A DNA stretch of 64,000 nucleotides from Salvelinus alpinus. Lineage: Eukaryota; Chordata; Actinopteri; Salmoniformes; Salmonidae. Numbering within the stretch: position 1 is the first letter of the stretch; each line of letters starts with the position of its first letter. A program made the position numbers and the translations under genes. The stretch spans positions 9,284,076 to 9,348,075 of the forward strand of contig NC_092099.1 of the NCBI RefSeq assembly GCF_045679555.1, written 5' to 3'. The notes beneath the pieces are model-generated. The model had not been told where the DNA came from and did not search any database. It was given only the letters and a program-made list of their open reading frames with translations. Below are positions 1-13,000 of this stretch, in pieces.

Positions 1-143
1 CTGGAGCTGAACAAACTCTGTCTGCGTCCCAAATGACAACCTATTTCATATGTAGTGCACGATAAGGACCATGGCGTCCTATCTAAATAATGAATAATCC
101 ACACTTTAAATAAACTGACGTATTAAAAGACAATAAATGGGTT

Positions 144-245
144 GGCTAGAGCTGACCCTTGGCTAGTGCTGACCCTTGGCTAGAGCTGACCCTTGGCTAG
201 AGCTGACCCTTGGCTAGTGCTGACCCTTGGCTAGTGCTGACCCCT
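144..245. repeat. 17-bp tandem repeat, six copies
   Basis: Units start at 144, 161, 178, 195, 212 and 229. The unit is GGCTAGNGCTGACCCTT, where N alternates between A and T among units. The array decays into CCCCTGGGTAG at its right end. Confidence 0.93.
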
Positions 246-480
246 GGGTAGTACACACAGATGAAGTGCTGATGTAATGTCTAAAACCGAGGGGGAGCAG
301 TGGTCAGAGGCTGAAATAGAGCCTGATAAAAGTGAATTTCCAGGCCCCTGAGTCCTGCGTTTGTATAAACGTAATTTATTTTGAGCATGTGACCGCCTCT
401 TAAGTGTTGCTGCAGACCGACCCAGGCCACAAACACACACACCCTCTGCATGTTTTCTGTCGTTGGGACAAGGGCGGTGT

Positions 481-565
481 GTCCCAAGCAGCACCCTATT
501 CCCTATATTGAGCACTACTTTTAACATGGGCCCTATAGTGCACTGTGTAGGGTGCCTTTTGGGAC
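481..565. mobile_element. Palindromic MITE (GTCCCAA...TTGGGAC type)
   Basis: The 85-bp block begins GTCCCAAGCAGCACCCTATT and ends AGGGTGCCTTTTGGGAC, so its ends are inverted repeats around a GTGCAC-type core. This is a very common short palindromic element in salmonids. A decayed relative starts near base 25 (CGTCCCAAATGACAACCTAT). Confidence 0.7.
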
Positions 566-3500
566 ACAGACAAGGAGATAACCTGTTGAAGCCGTTAGCC
601 AGTTAGCCCAGTGCAACTTTAAAACCTCCATTAACGAGGTGTATGGGGCTATATCTCGTAACGTACTGCCTCTTATTACACACCAATACATTCACCCACA
701 CCTCACTCTAATAGTGCACCAAAGAGTGGTATGTACTCCAAATGTTTTGTTATTGTTGTAAACCTCATGCTACCTCATGCTTACATGATTAAAAGTCAAG
801 TAAACAGTACCTTTGGCCTTTCGGTTTACCTTATAAGCTCAAAAGAATGGGTAACAAATTTGGAGGCACCGCTGGGATTTCTTTTCATGTGCGCACCGGC
901 ATATTGTCCGCATTTCTGGAGTAATGAGTAAGAGACATTGGAAGCGTAGCTAGCTGGCTAACCGTGAAGATAAGGATGCACATGTATGACGAATAGTCAT
1001 GCTCGCTGTTAGTATTGCACTAGATGCTGGTGAAGTTGAGTATAGATAGAGGATCAGGCTAGGAAGAGATCAGGTCAGCTTAGACTGGACTGGCTGATAA
1101 AAGGGCTAGGTGCCTGTGTTATTCCAGTCCTCCCTCCAGACAAGGCAGTAAATAAGCTCTTGGAACCATAAAAGACCGGATGGCTCCGCTCCAATGTGGA
1201 TCTTGGGCCCGATGCAAAACAAACAGAACAATAACGCTGGGTCACGCTAATAAGACGTGGTCACTGCTACCAGCCGCCCCCAGAGAAAGTGAAAGCGGCG
1301 ACCAACAGGCGACCGCGCCCCAAACGGGTTGCAGCTTCGGTTCAGAGTGACCGGGACAAGCTGGGGCGTAGGAGAGGCCGAGTGAAACATGGTCAAATGC
1401 AGTCGAACTGTTCTGAACCCACCAAAGAAAGGTCAAAGCCTGAAGGGGAATTTAAGATCCACAGCAGACCAACGTCAACCTGTCAGAAGAAGTAGAATCT
1501 TAACAGCTCTGAGCTGGAACAAGGTTTACTTTGAAGGGGGAGCTTCACAAAAGTCCCGTCGAGCGTTAATGCAATAACCTTAATCTGTTTACCTGCACTG
1601 GTGCCATTGGATGACTGTGGTCATCGCCACGACAACAACAGTATCGACAGATCAAGAGCCTGCATCGCCAAAGTTCCTTCAATTTACCACTGAGGGTTAT
1701 GGTTTGGTTTAATATATGGAGCCATGAAGGAGGGTAGAGAAAGGGGGGAACAAGGGAAGGCTAGTCCTGAAAGGATTGGGGCTAGGAAGGTTTCAAGTTT
1801 CAGTAGCCAGGAGAGAAGGCTGTTTTGGGGGTCGATGGGTGAGCAAGGCGGGGAGTCTGGAAGTGGAAAAAGAGGCACCAGCCCTGGCCCCATAGGGCTC
1901 CCTTCTCGCCCTTCTCTCCGGGACCCCGTCACCAGCCCACATCTGAAAGCTCTTACCCTCACACCTCTCACGACAGGGTCACTGACAGGCCTAGAGAGAT
2001 CGGAGAATCAAAGGAAATTGGGGAATCATTTGAAGTCGGGGGAGGAAGCTATTGTCATAAACCAGCAAGCTCCAGGGTTTGAGTTTCACTCCGGACGTTG
2101 GGCAAGTGGAAAAATGCAGAGCCAGGAACACACGTGAAACGCCACATTACCATTGATAAGGAGTTGGAACACACGGCTCATTAGTCGCCTTTGACTGCCC
2201 ATGAGCCGCCGCCGTATTTAGACACTGGTGATTGGCCAAACCCGCTGTGTTTTTCATTGCCTCTTCTCATTGGGAAGCCCAGTCAGTCTTTGAACAAGTG
2301 CAGATCAGTCCCTCATTAGTGTGGTGACCGGTTCAACAAGTCTTAACGGCACAAGAAGGAGAACACAAGGCAGGGGAGACAATAACAGATAAAAGTTCAA
2401 ATGTCTCTAATCAAAATGGCAGGAAGCGAGTGTTTTATCAGTCTTTGTATAAGGTCCAGTGTAATGGAGATGGAATGCAGCGCAATGACTCTCGCCAGCG
2501 GCGATTTGATGAGGCGGATAGATAGAGAGGAAAGGGGTTGTGTGTATTTGTGGATGCGTGTGTTAGGTAGTGATGAAGGGGTAATGAGCCAGTCAGCTAG
2601 TCTGCTGCTTTATTTGTCTGTCAAGTCCCAGAAGCAGGGCTTTCAGTTATGTTATTCAAGCAACACGACTAAAATGTATTACCCAAAATGTTCATTGGTC
2701 TCTCATTGGCCTAAGAATACGATCTCAAATGTAGACATACTAGGAGTTTAAATAAGTACACAATCAGGGCCAAACCTCTAGATTGGGTTTTACAGCCCCA
2801 CTGCCTCCCGTGTGATTGTAGTCTGTGCATCGAGCGTTTTACTGGCTACTCCACAGTGAGAAACATATTCCCCCTTTTTATTGGCAGGTTAAGACAAGCT
2901 TTGCTTTAATGAGCATTGGGTTCCCTTTGAAAGTGGCTCGGATTAGGTTGGGGGGAAAAAATGGTACAAATTGGTGAATGGACTATACAGGCCTTTTTTT
3001 ACTTCATCGTTTGAGTGCGTAATCGCCAAAGCCTCTCTAGTTAAATTTCTCATGAATGATGCATTGGCGACGATGCTAGTCAACTCTGACCTCGTGACTA
3101 ATTGACAAATGTGTGCAAACAGATGTTGCGCCCTCTCATCCAAATTGTGGTCGTTAGCAATTATTTGATAAACAACAGGCTAATACGCTAATTGTTGCCA
3201 GTCGCCGATGAGGTTATCCTCTGTGCTTACCCTCCTGCTACATTAAGCATGGTCCGTTTTTGCCTTTCTCTGGCTTTGGCGTTTCACTCTCTTTAGCGAA
3301 CGGAAATGTAACGAAGCAGCAAAAAAGGTCACCTGCTCTGCTCGATAATTAGTTAGCTCGTTCAATTAGCACAACGTAATCAACTGGTGTCAGCGGTCGA
3401 ACCAACGTGCATGCAAAAAAACACAAACAACAGATGCCTTGTGTCTTTAGTCTGCTGAACAAGTCGAATTCCTCCCACCCAGTGTTATGGTTTCACTGCC

Positions 3501-6452
3501 TTCCCCAGAATGTTTTTTTTTCATTCTGGGGCCACATTCCTTCAGAGCCTCTGGTTCGCGTGGTGTCTCGAATTTGTTGGCTTCCCCCTCATGCGTTTGA
3601 AGGCCGTTCCCCACACTCAAACAGACAGACTTGGATTTACACCATGCAGGCAGCAACGGACACTGTCTTCCAATAAAAGCTATTCTCTCGCTCTCTGTTG
3701 GAAAGAGTTGATGGTTTTCTTGCTATGAAGATGGAGAAGAGGGAGGATGGGGGGGTTAGAAACTCAAATAAATGCCCTGCATCACTGTGGATGCCGCGGG
3801 GAGCGCCGTGTGTGTCATACCTGCCAGATAGGCCCGGAGTGTGCTGACAAGAGCCATTAAAGTTTACAGCTGCCCGTCAAGCTGACAGACAGACAGCCCT
3901 CCGAGCCCCCCAGCCTGGCCCCATGTGGGGACCCCCTCCCTGGTTACGGTGCCAGGCCAGTCTGGAGGCAGCGGGTCTCTGGGGGTAGTGGTGGGGCAGG
4001 GAAAGAGGGGTAGGGGGGTAGGGGGGGCTAGCGGTGGAGAGATGACTTGGCTGGTAGGGACTGGGGGTGAACACAAACAGAGTAGTGGGCGTAGACAGAC
4101 ACACATTTGTGGATCTTAGCTCACTATTGTCTAAGGACTGAAAGAAAAACTTCATTTCTCCAACTTAAACGAAAGGAAAAAGAAGGATGAGAAATAGGGA
4201 ACTGACTCGGCAGTATTTCAAGGGTCCCTTAGGGTGACCATATCAAACAAAGCAACAGCAAACATGTCGTCCCCCACAAATGATGCAGCGGTCAGTTGAT
4301 TAATATTGCGCCCCCCTTGTGCCAATCAGTGTCATTTTGTAAAAGCCGGATCTCTATGACAAGACACATTCGTCAAAACCGATTTCATCGTGGGGGACAA
4401 CTAGCAGTTATCTGACAAGGGCAATGACTAGACTGTACCAAAGCAGCAGTATTAGTGGGGTCCTTGAAGACCATTGATATCAGAGCAGTGTGAATATGGA
4501 TGATATACAGATCATACCACGTTCTGATATTAATACTGTGAAAACAGTTTTTCTGTAGGGGTGCTTTGAGAGGGAACTCCTTCTGTTTGGTGGGTACGGT
4601 GCGTCACTTAGGACTCTCGGGTGGCCTGGTGTGAGTGAGTGAACAAAGTCCTCTGTTGTCTCTTATGTGTGTGTTGGACAGCCCCAGACCTTGATCTTAG
4701 TACAGACACACAGGTTCGCGTTTCCTCTAAAGCCGCTGAAATTGCATTGCAGCCATCCATGTGAATGATAGGGTATTGGTGTGTGTGGGGAAGTGTTTGT
4801 GCATGTGTTTTGTACTGTACCACAAACCATTCTGTGATTCTATGTGTGCGGGTCTGCTGTTTGTTCACCCGCACCTACGGGCAATTGTTAATAACCCATC
4901 CGCAACCACCCGATTATATGTGATAAAGTGAAAATCTGGGACCCGCACTCGACCCTAACCTACAAATATAGAAAATGTGCTGTACAGTCAAAGATGGATA
5001 CATGCAGCTTCTCTTCTGTTGCCCTAGAAGACTAAATAAAGTTTGCTCACCAGAAAATATGTCACATAATATGATAATAATAATATGTATATAATGAATG
5101 CTTCGATGTTGTTGACGTCGGTAAAGTTTTCTCATTCATCTCTGCTTCTCTCGCACAGCAAATACATTTAGGGACCAGGGAGAAAATGCAATGACGCAAA
5201 ATAAACTGGGGAAAAATTCTCTGTTTGTCCCTAAACGGTTTTCAGGGAATTGCTGTGAAAATGACACGACATGTTTCTGATAAGGTTTTACTTTGGCTTG
5301 GATGCATATTTTATGTGTTTGAAATACTATCAGCTTTTATGATGCTGATAACGATAGCACCTTTACAGATGTCCCCTAACCGCGCATTCATTCTCTCAAG
5401 ATGCTTAAATAAATAATATTTCTCCACTCCTGTTCCCGAGTTCAAATGTACACTTCGTGTATAATTTTATCGAAAGAACTGCTTCCTTTTGCAGTTCCCT
5501 TGACGTGCCATATTTTAAGTCCCCGTCTTGTGACTGTCAAATTTGTGTAGCGCCTCAATCATTACACATAACATCTTTCCCAAATATGAGGCTACTGTTC
5601 TGGCCCCTCTCTTTAATTTCAACTCTCCATTTCCCAGCTTTCTCTTATTGAACTAAACTCTGACGTTAACTTTTCCTGCCCATGTACCCTAAAGCGTATG
5701 GCCGTGTGTTTGGTGTGCACGTACACTTAGGCCCAGAAGCTTCGGCTTACGCGCTAACGGCATATCAAAATAAGGAAGTAAAAACCTCAATGTAGCCTGT
5801 AGATATGAATTGCACAAGAATGATACATTTATGGCTTTTTTTTCTGCATAGTTTTCTCTTTATTTAACCCTTAACCCTGCCCATCATCCTCACTATATTT
5901 CATGAGCCTAAACCCACCCGCCCCGCAGATATAACCACGGAGACTGCGGATCATTGAGTCAACACATCACTGGTGTGTGTGTGGCTGTGTTTGTGTGTGT
6001 ATAATGCAGTTTGTCGCACCACAGCCGGGTTAAAGTATCCCTCTCTCTAGACTGGCCTCTCCCGTCACCCTCCCACCCTCTATTTGTTTTAATTAAAACA
6101 AAAATTCCAGCTTGGGCCGAACGGAACCGACCGGCGATCCCTTTTTCCTCTCCTCTCTTCTGACATTCTCTTCTTCTAATGTTTCGAGCCTTTTTCTACC
6201 TCCTCCTCCTCCTCCACTTTCTTTTCAGCAAGGTTATGATAGCGCAGAAAGACGTCTGTGTGCCTATATTTCGTCCAGTGTTTATACATGGAAGTATTTG
6301 GGGCTTTATTTTAATGGTTATGCTCACAAGGGGGTAAAAAAAATGCAGCACACACGGTGAGCCAGAGGAAAATGTAATCATTCCGGATTGGAAAAGCAGG
6401 TTGGGGAATGCCCTGTTTCCTTCATCTGATTCTCCTAACAGTCAGAGTATCC

Positions 6453-6592
<140 letters not shown>

Positions 6593-6649
6593 AGTATGTC
6601 TGAGTGTGCATATAGCCACTACAAGGGAGTGTAAAACAAGTACGATTTT

Positions 6650-8790
6650 TTGTTTAATGCTGTAATAAAGGGAGTCGATGTAAATAGTTGACGTTGCCAT
6701 TTGATGAACTGTTCAGCAGTCTTATGGCTTGGGGGTAGAAGCTGTTCAGGTGCCTTTTTGTTCCAGACTTGGCGCTCCGGTACCGCTTCTTGTGTGGTAC
6801 CAGATACAACAGTCTATGACTTGGGTGGCTGGAGTCCTTGACAATTGTCAAGGTCTTCCTCTGACACCGCCTGTTATAGAGGTCCTGGGTGACAGGGAGT
6901 TAGTCCCCAGTGATGTATTAGGCTGTACGCACTACACTGTGTAGCGCCTTACGAATGAGCTTAGTAATGAGCCATGACTTTTCAAAGCATTTCATGGCTA
7001 CAGATGTGAGTGCTACAGGGGGTAGTCATTTAGACAGGTTGTCTTGGCATTCTTAGACACAGGGACTATGGTAGTTTGCTTGAAACATGTAGGTATTACA
7101 GACTGGGTCAGGGAGAAGTTAAAAAGGTCCGTGAAGACACTTGCCAGCTGGTCAGCAGATGCTCTGAGTACGCATCCTAGTAATTGATCTGGCACTATGG
7201 CCTTGTGAATGTTAACCTGTTTTAAGATCTTACTCACATCGGCTACGGAGAGCGTGATCAAAGCTGTCCGGAACAGCTGGTGCTCTCACGCATGGTTCAG
7301 TGTTGTTTGCCTTGAAGTGTGCATAGAAGGGATTTAGCTCGTCTAGTAGGGTGCATCACTGGGCAGCACTCAGCTGGGTTTTCCTTTGTATTACGTGATA
7401 GTTTGCAAGCCCTGCCACATCCGACAAGCGTCAGAGCCAGTGTAGTAGGATTCAATGTTACTCTTATATTGATCTCTTGCCTGTTTGATGGTTCGTCGGA
7501 GGGTGTAGAGGGATTTCTTATAAGCGTCCGGATTAGTATCCTGTTCCTTGAAAGCGGCAGCTCTAGCCTTTAGCTCAGTGCAGATGTTGCCTGTAATACA
7601 AGCATCTGGTTGGGATATGTACGTATGGTCATTGTGGGGACAACATTGTCGATGCACTTATTAATGAAGCCAGTGACTGATGTGGTAAACTCCTCAATGC
7701 CACCGGATAAATCCCGGAACATATTCCAGTCTGTGCTAGCGAAACAGCCCTATAGCTAAGCATCCGCTTCATCAGGCCACTTCCATATTGAGCGTGTCAC
7801 TGGTACTTCCTGTTTGAGCTTTTGCTTGTCAGCAGGAAACAGGAGGATAGAGTTATGGTCCGATTTGCCAAATGGAGGGCAGGGGACAGCTGTGTATGAG
7901 TCTCTGTGTGTGGTGTAAAGGTGATCTATAGTTTTTATCCCTCTAGTTGCACAAGTGACATGAAATGAAGTCAAACGGATTTCAGTTTTCCTGCGTTAAA
8001 ATCACCAGCCACTAAGAGCGCTGCCTCGTTGAGTGCAGTTTTAGTGCCACCATCAATTTGTACTGGTAAATAGTCAGCTACAAAAAATACAGATGAAAAC
8101 TTTCTTTGTAAATAGTATGGTCTGCAGCTTATCATGAGGTATTCTAACTCAGGCGAGCGGAACCTCGAGACTTCCTTAATATTAGAGATTGCGCACCAGC
8201 TGTTATTAATAAAGAGACACATACCTCCAACCCTGATCTTACCGGACTCTGCCGTTCTGTCCTGCCAATGCATACAAAAACCAGCTAGATGTACATTACA
8301 TTATCAATGTCCTTGTTCAGCCATGACTCTGAGAAGCATAGCATATTACAGTTCTTAATGTCCCATTGATAGGATAGTCTCGAATGGAGCTCATCCAGTT
8401 TATTCTCCAGCGATTGCACATTTGCCAATAGAACAGAGGGTAGAGGCGATTTATTCAATCACCGCCGTAGTCTCATCAGGTGGCCTGTGCGCCGGCCTCT
8501 ATAGCTCCATCTTCAAGTGTCGGGGATTTGGGCATGGTCCGGGATATTCAATATGTCTTTCGCCTCCGACTCATTGAAGTAGAAGTCCTCGTCCAAATCG
8601 AGGTTAGTGATAGCTGTTCTGATGTTAGTGATAGCTGTTCTGATGTCCAGAAGCTCTTTTCAGTCATAGGAAACGATTAAACATTACGTTTGTTTTTAAA
8701 CGTTACGATCAGCACAAACAAAACACACAAATTAGCACAATTGGTCAGGAGCCCGTAAAAAGACTGCTATTCCCTCCGGCGCCATTCTTT
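6650..8790 (-). mobile_element. Non-LTR retrotransposon relic (L2/CR1-like), antisense in the hdac4 intron
   Basis: Read on the minus strand, pieces of an endonuclease plus reverse transcriptase polyprotein follow in order. About 8273-7756 gives an APE-type endonuclease with GDFN and, later, SDHNSILL. About 7657-7391 gives the linker. 7261-7013 gives the start of the reverse transcriptase (VADVSKILKQVNIHKA, then FTDLFNFSLTQSVIPTCF). 6851-6654 gives the 3' tail (IVKDSSHPSHRL, FYPQAIRLLNSS). The central reverse transcriptase block with the catalytic aspartates is missing: NDYPL is followed within about 100 bp by the tail. Stops and frameshifts make it a pseudogene. The clade name is inferred from general similarity. 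Confidence 0.82.
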
Positions 8791-9107
8791 TCGTGTGTGT
8801 GTGTGCTCACTGTATGTGTGTGTGTAAAGTGGGACCCAGCACAAAGCACACATTGTAGCCTGTGGTGTAGAGTGGCTCCTCGAGTGGGAGGCTGCAGTGC
8901 ATCTGTGAGCCTTTTTGTTATTGAATCAAATTGTTCTCCACCGCTGGACTGGCTGGATGATTCAACACTGGGCAGAGGTCCCCAGTCAGAAGTAGTCATC
9001 CACAGAGGGGGGGGGGGGGGGGAGAATGATCTTTAGATCTTCCGTTTTTTTTGTTCTGCTATTGCCGTGTTGTATCTAACCTGTCACTCACTCCTGTGTC
9101 CGTCCAG

Positions 9108-9192
9108 TTGGATCCTATCCCTGAGGAGGTGATGCAGCAGAGGCCCAACCCCAACGCCGTCCACTCCATGGAGAAGGTGCTGGAGGAACACG
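9108..9192 (+). CDS. hdac4: hdac4 third-last coding exon
   Basis: 85 nt, preceded by a pyrimidine-rich tract ending GTCCGTCCAG and followed by the donor GTGTGT. It encodes 28 residues from LDPIPEEV to EKVLEEH plus one base of a split Gly codon. The reading frame outside it closes at once (TGA just inside the intron). Confidence 0.9.
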
Positions 9193-9869
9193 GTGTGTGA
9201 CCCTTTACTCTACTCACACAGGAAACAGTCCCACTCTATGGGCTACAATAGAGCTGGGGCGATAAACCCAACATGATTTTACCGATCACTTATCGCAGGT
9301 GTTTTGCTGATCTCGTTCATTGCGAGAAATGTGAAGTTAGAAATGAAATAGGTTTTCTAATGTGGGTGATTGTTAATGGGACAATTGATGGCTACAACCC
9401 TCAAAGTAGTAGTGGTTTAAAAAAGTGTAACTGTGGTGCACATTAATGTTATAAACGTATTCTATTTATCGTTATCGCATCAATTGAGCCAATTTATCGC
9501 AATATGGGTTTTTTTGGTCCATATTTCCCAGCTCTAAGCTACAGTACAACCAGCAAATGATTTTGGCATTTGATTTGCCAGCATGCATTTACCATAGAGT
9601 AAACATCAGCACTCGGCCCTGGATGGCAGACGTCGTTTGACACCTTGTCCAGTTGCTCTATGTAATGATCACCTTTTGACGTTTGTCCTGTCATGTGTTG
9701 TAGGTAAATACTGGCACTCTCTGCAGCGCGGGGCCTCCACACTGGGCTACTCTCTGAGCGAGGCTCGTCAGTGTGAGACGGAGGAGGCCGAGACCGTCAC
9801 TGCCATGGCCTCCCTCTCTGTGGCCAACAAGCAGAGGAGGTACGTCCCTCCCAAGGCGGTGTGTGCGTG

Positions 9870-9948
<79 letters not shown>

Positions 9949-10088
9949 CGACGGTCTTCTGATACTCACTAATCTCACACCTTCCTGCAGTTGTATAGAG
10001 TATGGTTGTGCTGTTTGTGACACGTGTCATTGTCCTGTCTTTCTCCAGGAGCGAGGAGGAGCCTATGGAGGAGGAGGCGCCTCTGTAA
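9108..10088 (+). CDS. hdac4: Histone deacetylase 4, C-terminal three coding exons (partial gene)
   Basis: Class IIa histone deacetylase, a signal-regulated nuclear-cytoplasmic corepressor that binds MEF2 and related factors. Only the C-terminal tail is present. Join 9108-9192, 9704-9839 and 10049-10088: 261 nt, 86 residues plus TAA. Every junction has an AG acceptor and GT donor, and the phases agree (1 nt carried, then 2 nt). The tail opens [18 protein letters not shown], continues with KYWHSLQR and [14 protein letters not shown], and ends [25 protein letters not shown] corresponds to the CRM1-dependent export signal known in HDAC4, and the acidic PMEEE ending is shared by class IIa members. 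The wording is closer to HDAC4 ([19 protein letters not shown]) than to HDAC9 or HDAC5, and twist2 as the converging neighbour agrees. The deacetylase domain lies upstream of the window. Salmonids often keep two copies; which one this is cannot be told. Confidence 0.92.
9249..9536. mobile_element. hAT-like MITE in the hdac4 intron
   Basis: It starts TAGAGCTGGGGCGATA and ends TTTCCCAGCTCTA, inverted over the outer 10 or so bases, with ATCGC/GCGAT motifs inside both ends. It is flanked by GGCTACAA (9241-9248) and AGCTACAG (9537-9544), a 6-of-8 match expected of an old 8-bp hAT target duplication. It fills most of the 511-bp intron between two hdac4 exons. Confidence 0.7.
9704..9839 (+). CDS. 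hdac4: hdac4 penultimate coding exon
   Basis: 136 nt between the acceptor TGTTGTAG and the donor GTACGT. It encodes [18 protein letters not shown] to SVANKQR and holds the likely nuclear-export segment [14 protein letters not shown]. It ends with two bases of an Arg codon completed by the last exon. Confidence 0.92.
9859..9945. repeat. (GT)n microsatellite in the last hdac4 intron
   Basis: GT-rich tract with two GC interruptions near its left end, then pure GT. It starts 20 bp after the exon donor and takes up over 40 percent of the 209-bp intron. Confidence 0.97.
10049..10088 (+). CDS. hdac4: hdac4 last coding exon with stop
   Basis: 40 nt after the acceptor TCTTTCTCCAG. The first G completes Arg; the exon then reads [12 protein letters not shown] and TAA at 10086-10088. 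The acidic PMEEE..L tail is the typical end of HDAC4, HDAC5 and HDAC9. Confidence 0.92.
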
Positions 10089-13000
10089 AGGGATGACCAT
10101 GCCCCCTTTACCATTCAGACACCCATTTAGTCCTCAGCCAACCACTAACCTCCGTTTGAATTTGACCCCAATCCTTGGCCCCTCCCACGCCCTGTCTAGA
10201 AGGCACATCAGCCCCAGGGGGGGGGACAGGGGACAACGTTGAGCGGTTACGAAACGGAAACAGAAGACGACACTATCTCGCTCGTCCGGAGTGGACGGAC
10301 TAAAAGGCCACCGATATGTTGTGCTGTCTCTATGTAAGGAGGCAGAACACAAGGAGCCTCGGGTTACCAGGTCTTTTCGGGTCTTTACTCCAGGACCAAT
10401 GGGATCTAAGGTGACCTTGAGTGTCCATTCTTTTTTTATAACAGACACACTCTCTGTCTGAAGTACCACTCCAGACACCGAGTTTATAAGTTAGCACGCT
10501 TCTTTCCTTTTCCTTTGTGTCGTTTGTTCCTTTTTCCTTTCACTGAAAAACAGCAACAGCGCCCTATGATATAATTACGACACTGTTTACGAACTTTCAG
10601 TCGTTACCATTCACAGAAGACTTTGAGAAAGGAGAGACGTCGCAGGGTTTGCTGAAATTTTTGTCCAACTTTTTGATTGGCGAAAGCAGCCATTTCTTTG
10701 CGTAACAAGATAGGTACAAAGCGAGGAAGAGAGAGAGAGCGCACGATGGACGTGTGACCAGGTCTTCTGGTTCGAGATGACAGACAGTAAAAAGACTGAG
10801 TTTGTGCCTTTTTTTCCCAGCCTGGTGGATTTTACGATGAACTCGCGACGAAGAGCTTTGCCTTAAATGAGTTATCGAGGGGAGAGAGGTGCCCTCCTCT
10901 CGCCCTCACGCCTCATCCCCTTATGTTGTGGCGAGACTGGCAATGCCAGCACGATGGCACATAGACAGAAGGCCCTTGGCATGTTTACCCTGAATTCCCT
11001 GTAGCCCACTGTCCCACCCCTGTTCCCTTTGACCTCGTCGTAACCCCTTTACTGTCATTTAGAAGGTAGTTGCCATGCTACACAGGGACTAACATAGTTA
11101 GCCTTTTTCAGTGGAACTGAATGGTTGAAACATCAGCCAATGATGTAGCTAGCTGGCATATAAACCCTTAACCAAATACACGCCACCTCTTCGAAAGAGT
11201 TAGCTAGCATGCACTGTAGTCTGTATTAGAGAGACTTGCCGTCTTAAACGAGAATGCTGTTCAAAAATAGTAGTAGTAAGACAAGAAATGAAGCCAAAGC
11301 GTGACGTTGCTATCAGCGCAATAGTCAGGATCCACGTAATGTTGTAAGCTTGTGAGACAGATTTTACTATCGTGACTTTACATTCGAGATTGTTCTCTGT
11401 GAGGGAATTAGAACAGTTGCCCCATTTTTGTTAACTTACACGCCTCACCGTTCAAAACGTTCTAATGTCACAACGTTCAGACGATCTTACAGTCATTTAG
11501 GGGCAGTAGATACAACGAGCCGTTCTTTTGGCGTTTTGTTCACACACAAAAAATGTGTCTTTGTTACCACGGTGACAGAGCAATTAGACGGACATACCAC
11601 CTTTGTGAGTTTTCGGGGAGGAGCAAGTGGCACCCATGTTCTCTGTCCACACAGGTGCTCTACAAGTGTCAGGTGCTAGCAGGTGCACGTGCGTGTGTAC
11701 GTGAGTGTCACGTCACAATCCAGTAAACAAACTCTTTATACACTTCAGACACAGTTGTCATAGCTACTGCTAGGAGTTTTTTTTTTTGGTACAGGGAAGT
11801 GTATTCAATCTTGTGTGAGACACATTAAATAACTGTATATACAATACATTTGCACGCATGCTGTCCTAAACATTTCTTACCACATACAGTTGACTTAGTT
11901 CTCAAAACACCTATAGTGCAGAATATGGAGAATGAATGATAGAGTGATCCGTATACGGTGTATTGAACACCCCCAACTCATGTTTAGCCTCTGGGCAACT
12001 ACCTTCTACATTATTCCATTGAAGTCATAATCACTTGTTTCTACTTTTGGTAAAAGGAGGAAGAACTGAGAAGATTGATGTTGTTTCTGCGTTGGTCTTT
12101 CTTCTGGATGTTTCCAACGCAGTTGTTTTAATGACTACTTCATTTGTGTGGTTTTTTAACCGATATTTTCTGGTCTTTTTTCATTTGTTTCGGTTTTGTC
12201 CTTGTTGTCTTTTGAAGTGGACCTCCGTGTCTTTTGGTTTTTGTACTTTTTATTTGTTTTCCTGTTATTTTTGTATTATTTTCAGTTCTTTCTCTCTGTG
12301 ACACTTTCTACAGTTGACTTGTCTCACGACCAAGTGAGAGTTCAGTTCCTTTTCATGGCGAAAGGATCTGTGGTTTTAAGGGGAGGGATGGGGAGAGATG
12401 GGGGGGGATGCAAATATTTCTACTTTGTATAATGATTCCAACAATTGTGTATTTACTATACTGTCTGTTCATAGTAGATTTATATATGACAAAAAAATCT
12501 AAAAGTATATTATATATTATAACATATTACAATCTCGTTTTGGGAGGAGAAAAAAAAGGTTAGTATTGCAAGGTGATTTGCTCATGTTTCACTCGCTGGT
12601 CTGGTTTGGCACTTCCTGGTGTTGCAGAGGGCACTGTTCATTATTCCTGGATGCCTTGGCTGAGGGTTCAGTACAGTAGCATCCCATTTGTGTCTTTACA
12701 GTATACACCACTGACTTAGGCTCCATTCATACTTCCTGACACTACATAGAGAAGTTGAAAAGTTGTTCCCAAACAAGGGACAAGTCACTTGTTTCTGGAG
12801 CTCTGATGTCTCCTCCATTAAAACACTGTGACAACCCACCCATGTAAGCATGGGTTTACAGTGCGAAGACCACTGGGATTGCGCACACTTACATAGGTAA
12901 CATTTTCTGACCAACAACCAAACACTTTAACTGTGTTTGTAAAACCTTCTCTATACCATCTATTAAAGGATTTGTAATTCAGTAGGGTTTGCCTTGGAAT

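Noticed and set aside
1724-2137. 137-codon open frame on the + strand in the hdac4 intron
   Set aside because: Low-complexity Gly/Glu/Arg/Ser content with no family resemblance, and an equally open antisense frame; chance.
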